A stretch of DNA of 64,000 bases from Hexactinellida sp. DTS-2022 (taxonomy: Eukaryota; Porifera; Hexactinellida): the NCBI GenBank assembly GCA_028753945.1, contig JAPNXP010000003.1, positions 4,588,001-4,652,000 of the forward strand, in the 5' to 3' direction. The notes below the pieces were generated by a model, which made no database searches, was not told the origin of the DNA, and was given only the letters and a program-made list of their open reading frames with translations. Of the stretch, positions 1 through 10,218 are shown in pieces (positions within the stretch are counted from its first letter, which is position 1; each line of letters opens with the position of its first letter). The translations under genes were made by a program, and so were the position numbers.

Positions 1-61
1 TAATTTATAATAATAAACTGCGTTCAAATAACCACTTGTAACTTCATAGCTTTACCTGTAG

Positions 62-946
62 GAATTCAAACTATTTCATGAAGCTCTAAAATTTGATAAT
101 AGATCGACAGCTGCCTACCACCCACAGAGCAACGGCCTTGTGGAAGCACATAATAAGATTTTGAAAGTGTGAGTTAGTTATCTAATTCAATATGTTTTGA
201 GTACTTTTTCATGAAAAGGTTGCAATGTCAATCAAAACAAATTGCATACAAGTACCGCACATTTAGGAAGATTGAAAAGTTTCGCTTAAATTCAGAAATT
301 GAATGGCCTGACCGACTGCAAGAGGCATGTTTAGCTTCCAATACACACTTGAAGAAAGCAACTAAGGCGACACCGTTCAAGTTAATGTTTGGACGAAACT
401 TTAATCCGGCATATCTGTTTAACCAAAATTTTGAAGTTGATGAGGATTATTTTCCTTCTGAGGATGAGAATGAATCCTTAGGCAATGAGCTTTTGAAGTC
501 CATTTATGAACCAGCTGATGATTGCAACGAATGGGTAGAGCACATGGATTTGCAGAGAAATTCTGATCTTCAAATGGCCTCTGACAATCTCAAACAGGAA
601 CAAATTCGACAGAAAAGAATATTTGATCTCAAAGTTCAGCAAAGCAGGTAATACTACTTATCGTGTATGTTAGACATATTTAAAACTGCTGATATAACTC
701 TAATTCTATGAGTAATAGATTAATAATCTGTATCCACAGATCAACAATTCAAGTGTCAGATGAGATACTTATACGAAATGTTAAAAAGGATAAGAAACTC
801 CCCGGCACCAAAACTCAGCCCAAATACTTTGGACCTATACAGTCAAACAATTAACAAAAGGTCATGTTGTTGTTTCAGAGAAAGAAAAAAAAAGAAAAAA
901 AGTTCCATTCCATCTAACCAAAAAGTATTTGCAACGCAACATACAG
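62..946 (+). mobile_element. Integrase C-terminal half with GPY/F module, split by introns (Ginger1/gypsy type)
   Basis: Three exon-like blocks (62-168, 219-647, 740-946) are joined by GT-AG introns of 50 and 92 bp in compatible phases. The first carries the end of a DDE integrase core, with the signature YHPQSNGLVE. The second carries WPDRLQEA and TPFKLMFGR, typical of Ty3/gypsy and Ginger1 integrases. The third has the basic K-x-P-x-YFGP stretch of a GPY/F module. A single-base deletion near 840 shifts the frame inside the GPY/F motif; with one base restored, the block would keep phase into the exon at 1480. The zinc-binding domain and most of the catalytic core lie left of the window edge. 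Introns plus a downstream peptidase domain favour Ginger1-type DNA transposons or a gene domesticated from one, over an LTR retroelement; no LTR is visible. Integrase-family call is firm; Ginger versus gypsy is inference. Confidence 0.7.
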
Positions 947-984
947 GTATTTAATCATTTGAATTTAATAGTACCGATTATCTA

Positions 985-1384
985 TTTTATTAAAACTCGA
1001 TTGTTGCTTGTGTGTGTGTGTGTTTGTGTGTTTGTCCGGATTGTATTAAAGTGATGGGGAATAGAAATCGCGTTTATATATGAGATAGAAATTAGCTTCC
1101 AAATGTTATAATTGGTAAACAAGTATGCTGATTTCGAATTTCATTTATAAATTTCTAATATAAATATTTGTTGTTTACAAAATTAGGTAAACAAAGTATC
1201 GAAAATCAAATGAACCTAGAAATTAGCTTTCAACGGGTATTATAGGTAAACAAATATGCTGATTTCGAAATATTTTTTTTCAAATTTTAAATGTAAATAT
1301 TCATTTTATATTTTAAAAAGCGAGACCGCGTAGTGGTTGAGTTATTTGTCGCAAAGCGACCGAGACCGAAGGGCTCGTTATATT
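985..1384 (+). repeat. Family A repeat (Helentron/DINE-like), in the intron of the integrase-peptidase gene
   Basis: It starts with an ACTCGATTGTTG block and a TG/TTTG microsatellite, continues with CCGGATTGTATTAAAGTGATGG, and carries internal GTAAACAAGTATGCTGAT units. It ends in a GTCGC-AAA-GCGAC hairpin followed by CGAGACCGAAGGGCTCG. Similar copies recur throughout the window on both strands. Confidence 0.7.
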
Positions 1385-1479
1385 TAAACGGGATGCTTTA
1401 TACGTATATTTTAGAGAAATAGATAACCAATTTTGGTTAGTTTACTTAGTTTACTATTTTAATGATGCACTTCATATAG

Positions 1480-2914
1480 TTTCAACAATCTAAAGCATGC
1501 TCCCCAAATCTGGACTACATTAATTCAAGTGAAGAAGACCTAGGAAACTACATTATTAATAATGAATGTAAGTCAAATGCAAAATACAATTACTGTATCT
1601 TATAAATAAATTTCGAATTGTTACAAATATTATATAGTACATTTTTTAACAGGTGGAAATAGTGATATTGGCGCAATGATTGAAATCTTCGAATCTTCAT
1701 ACACTCCAACTATTTCACAGGATATTTTCGATGGTATCAGATGTAAAGTGATGCAAACCTTAGAAGAAGGATCTTATTTATCTCCATTACATAGAGAGCT
1801 CGACGAAAAATCTAAGTACATGCGTTTTACAGATATTATTTCTTATCATCCTAGTACCTCCTTTACTTATACATTTAAAGAAAAAGTCGCATGCTTAATA
1901 TCCCAGTGGTATAACGAGTACCTCGATCTTAGACAGGTAGAAGAGAATGAATATCATAAACAAAACTATCCCTTAACAGTTCTACTCCCTGTCGTCTTCG
2001 AATACATTATGAATTTAGAAGTCCAAATTGAGCCTGAAAGTGCAGTTACGTACCCCACTCTAGAGTTACACAAACCCTCTAATGTCGGTAATTTTGAGAC
2101 TCATAGTTTTAAACTGGAAAGTTTATGTCCAGTTTGGCAAGGAGAATTTGGTGGTATCTTGCATCAGAATACATGCTCAATAGATAATGTAATTTCATTA
2201 CTCAGTTTATATATTAAAGAAATACAGATGGCTCTCAAATTTACAGAAATAACGCAAAATTCTGATGTAGAACAAATTTTCTCATTACTTCAAGGCCTAA
2301 GGTTTGACGAACTTCGTGACTTCATTGCTAAATTGACCGAAATTTCTATTACTTATGATGTCATCGTACAGACATATGACTTTTTCGGATCTGAATCGCG
2401 AATTATAAAGGCTCTTCGTAAATTGGACGTTTGCAACGACGTGTATTATTGTACGCTTCAATGCTATAACTGTTCTAGTTCTTTTTCTACTAAAGTTCAG
2501 CTTGGAAGTATTCGCTTTGTTACATCTTCTTTACAATCGTGTATTGATAACAAGCTTGTTCCAAATAGATGCAGAAAATGTCGGTCAACTAATTCCAATC
2601 TCGAACTACTCGTGGGGCACTTTCAAGCATTACCGCCATTGTTGGTAGTCGAACTAGGCCATCTTTCAGAACTTAATTGCAAATTAAAAACAAATGATAT
2701 CGATGAAATTATATCCATTACTAACGATAGCCGATCACTTTGTTACAAGCTTGCGGGATATACACTATACATTGGAAATCACTTTTTTCTGATGATAAGC
2801 ATTAATAATGTTTGGTATAAATATGACGATATCAAGTCCCCTAAACTGGTGGAATGGGGAAAAAGTTGCTCTTTAGGAAAAATTAATTCAATATTCTACA
2901 TATTACAGGAATAA
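1480..2914 (+). CDS. C19/USP-like ubiquitin (or SUMO) peptidase domain, 3' part of the integrase-like gene
   Basis: Exons 1480-1567 and 1653-2914 join in phase across an 85-bp intron; the ATG at 1676 is probably internal. In the 412 residues read from that ATG, a Cys box (NTCSIDN, C167) lies near the middle. Two CxxC pairs (C263/C266, C299/C302) look like the USP zinc ribbon. A late His box (GNHFFLMI, H369) is followed by W-YKYDD, which supplies the acidic residue. This order (Cys box, CxxC, CxxC, His box) is that of C19/USPL1-like peptidases. The first exon starts in phase with the end of the GPY/F exon at 946, with a repeat filling the 533-bp intron between. Ginger1 transposons are known to carry cysteine-protease domains (OTU, Ulp1); a USP fold would be a variation on that. 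Codons are AT-rich, unlike the housekeeping genes nearby. The peptidase part has no stop or frameshift. Confidence 0.6.
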
Positions 2915-3019
2915 TAAAAAGTATTAAACTAGTTTTGTTCCTTGTAGTTATTATTCAATCAATAACCTACTTATATGTTTGCCTGTTCGTTCGTTTGGCA
3001 GAGTAGATTGATCTACTAT

Positions 3020-3299
3020 CAGTGGCGGATCCTGACATGTTGAAAAGGGGGGCCCTAGAAATAATGCGAGCGTAGCGAGCAATTTATAAGGGGCCTGGGG
3101 GGGGGGTCATCTCCAGATTCCTTTTGAGTTATATACACCTCAGAAGTCATTTTAAACGCTAATTTATTTATGGAGCCTTTTAATTCAAACTTGAGGCTGA
3201 ATTTTGAATTATTTTGGCAATTTCACCCCAAATTTCAGTCAATTTCAGTTTCGAGGTGGGGGCCCGGGCCACCTGGGCCCCGCCCTGGATCCGCCTCTG
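3020..3299. mobile_element. hAT-like MITE, CAGTGGCGGATCC ends, 5-bp target duplication
   Basis: Inverted ends CAGTGGCGGATCC and GGATCCGCCTCTG are flanked on both sides by ACTAT. The interior contains G-tracts and a segment (TCAATTTCAGTTTCGA) shared in reverse orientation with the element at 11711-11920, so both are one family. Confidence 0.7.
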
Positions 3300-4439
3300 A
3301 CTATACCAGTACATGACTGTACTAACGCCAGTCCACGAATTTACTACGTATTTCTCAAATCGGCAAATTTCAATCCAATCTCTAATAAGTGAAATTGTAG
3401 AACATTTCACAAAGATCACCATGATTATTACAGATCGTCCTTGCGTGTGTTCGTAACAAAAGTGATCGCTTACAAGGAGTCGAGAATTGTGTTCAAAATA
3501 GAGAGAGACTTTTAACAAACTCAATGTAATACAATTCTAATGCGATTTTTAAATTGGGACGTTGGCAGTACTCCTAAAAATTATGTAATCTTGTGGATTA
3601 TTAGTTGTGCGTATCATTTGAAGCCAAACATGTTTCAATAAAGTAAAGATGTAGAGGTGATTATTGACGACAAAGTTCAAGTAATTACAAGTATTTGTGG
3701 TTTAATGAAGAATTTAAAGTATATAAGTAGATGAGTTAATCTGTGCTTCAGAATGAGTTATCATTGGGGGGGGGTCATTTTTCTATGGGGTAAAATTTCT
3801 ATGCAAGCAGTATAGAAAATTGACCCCCTTTGAACATCCATGGTTACTTAATTGAAGGGGGTCAGATTTCTATGGGGGTCAAAAATCTATGCAACAGGCC
3901 TATATTGACATTGTCTAGTTCATAACTAAGGATATATACATAGTAGAACTCTAATATTTTCAGGGATATCTTAGATATATTAGTACTATCCAAAAACGCA
4001 ATAAAAACATTAGGTCGTCGGGTGTCAAAATATCAGTACAGAGTACCCTTAATTAATTTCATAATTTCAGTATAGGTTAGGAATTACGTAATTCCATTAA
4101 TTGTCTTATTAATAGGAAGCCAATATAGGTGTAATAAATAAACAATGCATCAGATAAGTTAACGACTCGAGTGCATTCTTGTTAAAACCAAACAAATCAG
4201 ATCACCCACATAGTGCTAAGAATAATATGATACATTTGAACTAATAACTTTCTTTAATCACTCTTCAATCGAAAATCGTTTTGCACTTTGCTATACCTGT
4301 GTTGGTACGATACACTATTTATGGTTGATTAGTGCAGGGACTAATTAATTAACTGTGTCACAATCAAAAATCAAATGGGAATTCGTCAAATGGGAATTCG
4401 TGAACTGCTATCAGGTGTAGAAATTTAGTGTACGTCTAA

Positions 4440-5814
4440 TGATTTGAATTTTCTACAGATCGGAGCAAAATTGGGAAGCTAGTACAAAATATCTGTTTTT
4501 CGCAACTGTGACGTCATAATCCCGTTATTTTGTTTCAAAAACCAATAGATCGTTGTCGCAGTACAAAATTACCCCTGTATACAAATTTTCAGCTTACTGG
4601 GACTCGTAGTCTTTCCAATTAGTTACGGACAAACATCCAAACACACACACAAACAACAATTCCGCTTTTAATATACGAGCCCTTCGGTCTCGGTCGCTTC
4701 GCGACGGATCACTCTCTCACAAAAGTCGCGAAGCGACTTTTGTTCGTTCGTATTAGGCACTACGCGATACAATTAACGGCCGCTTCGCGGCCTTCCCCTC
4801 CCCAAAAGCAATCACATTAATAATGAGCTTTAATAGCTCAATAAATTTCAGTTGCACGATAAGAAAGCTCGAATCAAAATAATACTAAAAGAAAAACAGG
4901 CAATAGAATAGACTAATGATTGATTGGTTAAATTAATTTATTTTCAATCAATCAAATTGCAGCCTCAGAAAATATTTCTATTATGCACAATCTATTTATA
5001 CTAATTGATGAAATCTGCTAATCCATACTAACAAACCCTCGAATTTAATTGGCTAACATATTTTGTCACCTTCAAATGTGAATATTTCTCTTCAAAAACC
5101 AATAGATCGTTGTCGCAGTATAAAATTACCCCTGTATACAAATTTTCAGCTTTCTGGGACTCGTAGTCTTTCAAATTAATTCTGGACAAACAAACAAACA
5201 CACAAACAAACACACAAACAGACAACAATTGCTCTTTTTATATACGAGCCCTTCGGTCTCGGTCGCTTCGCGACGGATCACTCTCTCACAAAAGTCGCGA
5301 AGCGACTTTTGTTCGTTCGTATTAGGCACTACGCGATACAATTAACGGCCGCTTCGCGGCCTTTCCCTTCCCAAAAGCAATCACATTAATAATGAGTTTT
5401 AATAGCTCAATAAATTTCAGTTGCACGATAAGAAGCTCGAATCAAAATAATACTAAAAGAAAAACAGGCAATAGAATAGACAAATGATTGATTGGTTAAA
5501 TGAATTAATTTTCAATCAATCAAATTGGAGCCTCAGAAAATCTTTCTATTATGCACAATCTATTTATACTAATTGATGAAATCTGCTAATCCATACTACA
5601 AACCCTCGAATTTAATTGGCTAACATATTTTAACACCTTCAAATGTGAATATTTCTCTTCAAAAACCAATAGATCGTTGTCGCAGTACAAAATTACCCCT
5701 GTATACAAATTTTCAGCTTTCTAGGACTCGTAGTCTTTCCAATTAATTCTGGACAAACAAACAAACACACAAACACACAAACACACAACAATTGCGCTTT
5801 TAATATAGAGATAG
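4440..5814 (-). repeat. Tandem array of family B repeat, unit 569 bp, about 2.4 copies
   Basis: CGAGCCCTTCGGTCTCGG begins at 4676 and again at 5245, exactly 569 bp apart. Both units contain GTCGCGAAGCGAC hairpins, a GGCCGCTTCGCGGCC hairpin, AATCAATCAAATTG-type sequence, CCTGTATACAAATTTTCAGC and a terminal ACAAACAAACACAC microsatellite. A partial unit precedes the first full one at 4440-4675. The units differ at only scattered positions, indicating recent head-to-tail amplification. Confidence 0.85.
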
Positions 5815-6143
5815 ATAGATGAATATTTGTTGTTGTTGTTTTTATACAAAATAGGTAAACAATTAATGAAATTCAAAATCAACCTAGAAGTAAGCTTTCA
5901 ACGGGTATTATATGTAAACAAGTGTGCTGAACACGAATCTCGCATTTATAAAATTCTAATAGGAGTATTTGTTGTTGTTTACACAAATAGGTAAACAAAT
6001 TAATGAAAATTCAAAATCATAACGTCCCTTTCTACCATTTCCATGGTAGAAAGTGTGAGGAGTAAGGCCGCACAGCGGCCGTTAACTTGAGGTGCGTAGC
6101 ACCGATCTGTCGCAAAGCGACCGAGACCGAAGGGCTCGTTATC
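5815..6143 (+). repeat. Family A repeat, left end truncated
   Basis: Contains two GTAAACAA... units and the right end with GGCCGCACAGCGGCC, GGTGCGTAGCACCGATC and the GCGACCGAGACCGAAGGGCTCG terminus. It abuts the 569-bp tandem array in opposite orientation. Confidence 0.65.
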
Positions 6144-6279
6144 ATAAAATCTAAATATATAAACAATTTCCAAAAAGCGGGAGTTTTAAAAGTTTGGCGG
6201 GAGGTCGGGAGGATGGGAGAAAAAAGGCAAAAAAGCGGGAGGGTTGGCAACCCTGGTTTTAGGGACCCCGTCCCTATAT

Positions 6280-6536
6280 CTAGGGTGACCATTGTCCAAT
6301 ATTTAGCCTGGACAGTCCAGTTTTTTTACAATTATTGTGCGATGTCCAGTAATTTTCTATATTGTCCAGGGTTTTTTTGCAATTATTTTTTATTATCATC
6401 CAATTATCTCCGATTCGCTCACATTCAACTAATTCTTTGTCCAGTTTTTTATAACCTGTGTCCAGGATTGTCCCGGATTTTTGTCGAAATTTTGAGAAAT
6501 GTCCAGGTTTTGGCCCAAAATCCTCTGGTCATCCCA
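6280..6536. mobile_element. Possible hAT-like MITE with TAGGGTGACCA ends
   Basis: The left end TAGGGTGACCATTGTCC and the right end CTGGTCATCCCA form an imperfect inverted repeat, and the interior repeats GTCCAG motifs. I could not identify a clear target duplication, so family assignment is tentative. Confidence 0.4.
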
Positions 6537-7062
6537 CCTTTATCGCTAGTGCTTTAAAGACCAGGGGGCCCAAAACGCTAGCGATTTAGGGACGTGGTCC
6601 CTAAAACGTTGGGGTCCCCAAAACGCGTTTACACTGCACCGGTTATAAAGAACTCTCATTCCCAATGCCTGCTTGACATATCGGACCGTTCAAACTTTAC
6701 CTAACGGAAAGACCTGTTTGTAATATAAAGGGATGGTCTTTGACAAATAGTTTAACCTCCTCCCCCTTGCAAGCATTTCCTGATGTGTAATGACCCCTAA
6801 CTTGTGCATAGCTCGTTAGGGGGTGTAACTTTACATTTAAATGTGAAAGGTCAAAAAAACGATGCCTATGGTGGCTAAAAATTTATTATGTTGGACGGGT
6901 ATAATTGTATACATATATAAATCATCCAACCTTATTTAGAAAAATATGGAAAAAGGAAAAAAACTTATGGAAATATAATTTTTCTATGGGTCTATGTTCT
7001 ATACGTGTAACATTAATAATTTAAGAAAATGTCTAATAAGTAATACCCACCCTTAGGTATTG

Positions 7063-7511
7063 AAAAGTCGAGTGAGCATGCTCACTGGACCCCAGTGTTC
7101 CCCCTAAGCCTTTTGACCGGCCGGCTGGCCGGTCAAAACACCAATTTAATCACCCAGCGGCCGGTCAAATAGACTCTGCAGCCGCTCATTATGACTTCCA
7201 AAATGTATTTTCACCCCTCAAAATCGAAAGCAAGACCATTACCGGGATGAAGAATGGTTCCTATTTAATTTGAAGGTTGCGTGTAGTATGTAAGCATAGT
7301 AAAAGCACGCCTTTTAGAGTTTTTACCGTGAGAGCGTCATATATTGTATTCATGTGTTAAAAAGTGTCGTATTCTCCAGCCGTTTATTGTCCTTTTTGAA
7401 ATTTATCAGTCGATGAAAGCTGGCACGAGGCCGGTCGAATGAGACCCATAACTTGGCTTAGGGGGAACACTGCTGGACCCTATGAGCATGCTCACTCGAC
7501 TTTTCAATACC
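7063..7511. mobile_element. Short hairpin element interrupted by a hAT-like MITE
   Basis: GGTATTGAAAAGTCGAGTGA at the left and its inverted copy TCACTCGACTTTTCAATACC at the right would form a stem of about 30 bp if the nested MITE (7093-7472) and one target duplication were absent. A second palindrome of similar sequence lies beside it at about 7515-7563. Confidence 0.65.
7093..7472. mobile_element. hAT-like MITE, CAGTGTTCCCCCTAAGCC ends, exact 8-bp target duplication
   Basis: Inverted ends CAGTGTTCCCCCTAAGCC and GGCTTAGGGGGAACACTG are flanked by CTGGACCC on both sides (7085-7092 and 7473-7480). An 8-bp duplication is the hAT hallmark. The interior carries CCGGCCGGCTGGCCGG-type GC-rich palindromes. 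A second, interrupted copy is at 25143-25403. Confidence 0.85.
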
Positions 7512-7715
7512 TCCATATAATGAAAAGTCCAGTGTGCATGCTCACTCGAATTTTCATTATATGCCACCCTGACTGTTTTCTCAGTCAGGGGAGGTAAAAC
7601 CCTCCCTGAAAAAAAACAGGGAGGGTGAAACCTCCCCTGACCCCCCTCTTTCGTCGCCTATGGCTCGTTACATTATATCTCGTCTCACTACTCATAATAC
7701 TCTATAGAGCTCGCA

Positions 7716-8669
7716 ATGAATGTGACTGGGAAGTTGGCACAGAAAGCGAAGTGCACTAGCGACTACGAGCTGCTCTGCGCGGCCTTCTCTCCCTCGGGGG
7801 ACCTGCTGTGCGGCGGGTGTCTGGACGGGAACCTGGAGGTGTACACGCCCCAGGACGCCAAGCTACTGCACAAATGCAACGAGAACCCTCCTGAGAAGTC
7901 CTTCCCCATCTCGTGTCTCCGATTCAATCCGAAGCAGAGCCAGGTGCTGGTGTCGCACTCGAGCGGAGAGCTCAAGCTGTGGGACATCGGCGCCAGCGCC
8001 TGTCTGCACTCCTGCAAGGAGAACCGACAGGGCATGACCAACTCCTGGGCGGAGGAGGCGAACTGCTACGTCACCACTGGTGTCGATAAGAATGTGAATA
8101 TTTACGACGTGAATACCTTCCAGATCGCATGCAGCGTGGTGCACACAGGGGGAAAGGGACACGAGATCTGCGGCGATCAGCCGAGAGTGTTCTCCGCTAA
8201 GTTCCTGCCCGGAGACGCCAAGGCGCTAATAACCGCGGGCTGGGACGGGACCATAAAGTTCTGGGACCTGCGGAACCCGGGGGGGCCCCTGCGCGAGCTG
8301 GCGGGACCAGTCATCGCCTCGGACGCGCTAGACGTGGAATCCACGAGCAAGAACATCCTCACGGGCTCCTTCAGGAAGGCGAAGGCCTGCCAGGTGCACG
8401 CGTGGGGGGACGGCAGCGAGCTGGCCTCGCTCGGGGACGGGATGATGTCGCAGGGGTACTCTGTGTGCTGGGCCGGACCAGGGATGGTGGTGTTCGGCGG
8501 AGGCTACAAGAATCTGATGAAGGTGATAAAAGCCGCAGACAACGAGGTAGTGGGGGAGGTGCTGGAGGTGACTGATGTCGTGTACAGCGTGGATTATACC
8601 GCGACAGGAGGGAATCTCGTGTCCATGGTTACTGGGAAGGACATCTACATATACCAGCTCGAGATGTGA
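7716..8669 (+). CDS. WD40-repeat (beta-propeller) protein of unknown function
   Basis: Intronless frame of 317 codons. WD-type repeats are visible as LLCAAFSPSGDLLCGGCLDG, SGELKLWDI, NIYDV, ALITAGWDGTIKFWDLR and a C-terminal DIYIYQLEM, compatible with a single propeller. No other domain, signal peptide or membrane segment is seen. It probably acts as a soluble scaffold; I cannot assign an orthologue by eye. The segment around ILTGSFRKAKACQVHAWG resembles small single-propeller proteins found in many invertebrates and protists. Coding sequence is strikingly G+C rich, at roughly 60% by eye, against AT-rich flanks. The ATG is preceded by a short AT-rich leader. Nothing is truncated. Confidence 0.85.
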   Translation: MNVTGKLAQKAKCTSDYELLCAAFSPSGDLLCGGCLDGNLEVYTPQDAKLLHKCNENPPEKSFPISCLRFNPKQSQVLVSHSSGELKLWDIGASACLHSCKENRQGMTNSWAEEANCYVTTGVDKNVNIYDVNTFQIACSVVHTGGKGHEICGDQPRVFSAKFLPGDAKALITAGWDGTIKFWDLRNPGGPLRELAGPVIASDALDVESTSKNILTGSFRKAKACQVHAWGDGSELASLGDGMMSQGYSVCWAGPGMVVFGGGYKNLMKVIKAADNEVVGEVLEVTDVVYSVDYTATGGNLVSMVTGKDIYIYQLEM

Positions 8670-8864
8670 TTAGTTTTGAGTTAGTTTGTTAGGTGCTAGG
8701 ACCATGGATTATACGAGTATTGCTTGTAGTATCATATATTTTCTTAGAATATACAAGCTCTGTCTGCACTAATAATAGAGTTTGTTTTTATTGAAGTTTT
8801 TTCATTAATATTTATGAAAATAGCCTTCAATTAATTAATGCTTAAGATTTGTAAATTTATAAAT

Positions 8865-9316
8865 GAAGCGAGCACTTCGGTCTCGGTCGCTTCGCAAAGG
8901 ATCACTCAACGCTACATGGTCTCGCTTTTTCAATTTTAAACAACAAAATAGTTTTGTACAAATGCTAAATCAATATTTCAATTCACCAATTATATCTGTT
9001 GGATCTATCTCTAGGTTTTTTTATTTTTCATCTTTTCTAACTTATTTTGTAAAAGAACAATTATATTCATACGTATTAGAAATATAAAGATGCGAAATTC
9101 GTGTTCAGCATGCTTGTTTACCTATAAAACCCGTTGAAAGCTAGCCTATAGGTTTATTATGAATTTTGAATACTCTGTTGACATATTTTTGTAAACAACA
9201 ACAACAACAAATAATTATATTATAGAATTTCTATCTCAAGTAAATGTAGTTTTGATTCCCCTATCTCTATAATACAATCCGGACAAACAAACACACAACA
9301 ATCTAGTTTAATAATA
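8865..9316 (-). repeat. Family A repeat
   Basis: Begins GCGAGCACTTCGGTCTCGG, contains the internal GTTTACCTATAAAACCCGTTGAAAGC unit, and ends with CAATCCGGACAAACAAACAC and ACAACAATCTAG. It lies directly 3' of the WD40 gene. Confidence 0.65.
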
Positions 9317-9589
9317 TAAATTATTAATAATTATTACAAGTTGATCGATCCTACAGCCCTCGCTTATATTTACTACTACGTACATATATTATTCCTTGAA
9401 CGGAATAGAAACCTATGGACAATCAACCATAAGTAACACTATTTGGTTCCATATTGAATAAATTCCTCTCTAATACTGGCGACGCGACTTGCGATTATAT
9501 ATCCCTTGATTTACGAAATTACAACTCGAATTTTACAATTCAGGGCTCAAGTCAGCAAATGAACAAACGTGATGCGTTGCGTACGCGGG

Positions 9590-10069
9590 GAAAGACTACG
9601 AGTCCCAGAAAGCTGAAAATTTGTATACAGGGGTAATTTTGTACTGCGACAACGATCTGTTGGTTTTTGAAGAGAAATATTCACATTTGAAGGTGACAAA
9701 ATATGTTAGCCAATTAAATTCGAGGGTTTGTTAGTATGGATTAGCTAACTTACTCAATTAGTATAAATAGCCTGTGCCTAATAGAAATATTTTATGAGGC
9801 TGCAATCTGATTGATTGAAAATAAATCCATTTAACCAATCAATCATTTCTCTATTCTATTGCCTGTTTTTCTTTTAGCATTATTTGGAATCGAGCTATCC
9901 TTATCGTGCAACTGAAATTTATTGAGTTATGAGGAATATATTTAATACACCACAGAGATGTATAATTATAAATGATTAGTTTCAAGGCGTAGTAAGGCCG
10001 TGCAGCGGTCGTCAATTGAGGCGTGAAGCGCCGAACCGTCGCAAAGCGACCGAGACCGAAGGGCTCGTA
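9590..10069 (+). repeat. Family B repeat, single copy in reverse orientation to the tandem array
   Basis: Shares GACTACGAGTCCCAGAAAGC, AATTTGTATACAGGGGTAAT, GCGACAACGATCT and TTGATTGAAAATAAAT with the array at 4440-5814. It ends GTCGCAAAGCGACCGAGACCGAAGGGCTCG. Confidence 0.7.
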
Positions 10070-10218
10070 ATTATTAATAATTATTCCTACAATTGTACTA
10101 CTGACTGCATTTGAATTGCCACTATGGCATTAACCGAGCTCTCTACTCCATTCAAGTATCTGAATATTTAAATAGTCTAATTCTGAAATAGAAGGCCTTA
10201 TATACTCGCAAAGTCGCA

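Larger units (their letters stand above)
6820..7661. mobile_element. Degenerate copy of the hAT-like element also present at 52927-54082
   Basis: Shares with the 53-kb copy the blocks GTAACTTTACATTTAAATG, TGGTGGCTAAAAA, TATTATGTTGGACGGG, the CCCTGACT...GGGAGGGTGAAACC stretch and the terminal TTTCGTCGCCTATG. The left terminus is not recognisable. A hairpin element (7063-7511) with its own nested insertion sits inside. Confidence 0.6.
2921..7715. other. Gene-free, repeat-dense spacer
   Basis: No convincing coding exon was found between the peptidase stop and the WD40 gene. Besides the elements listed separately, 3760-3905 carries a G-rich repeat built on GGGGTCA and TTCTATGGGG; related sequence recurs near 60,660-60,985. 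The stretch 3300-4430 is otherwise unremarkable AT-rich DNA. Confidence 0.6.

Noticed and set aside
3180..3524. Possible small protein genes on either strand
   Set aside because: Both cross the boundary of the 3020-3299 MITE and contain its inverted end.
4440..5814. CRISPR-like spaced repeats in the tandem array
   Set aside because: The unit is 569 bp with conserved unit-length sequence and no short repeat/spacer alternation; the context is eukaryotic.
6087..6557. 156-codon frame starting in a family A end
   Set aside because: It begins in the repeat terminus and runs through a MITE-like region; the same start recurs in other family A copies, so it is repeat-derived.
7763..8362. Long open frames antisense to the WD40 gene
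   Set aside because: They are shadows of a G+C-rich coding strand; the plus-strand frame has repeat structure, and the antisense frames have none.
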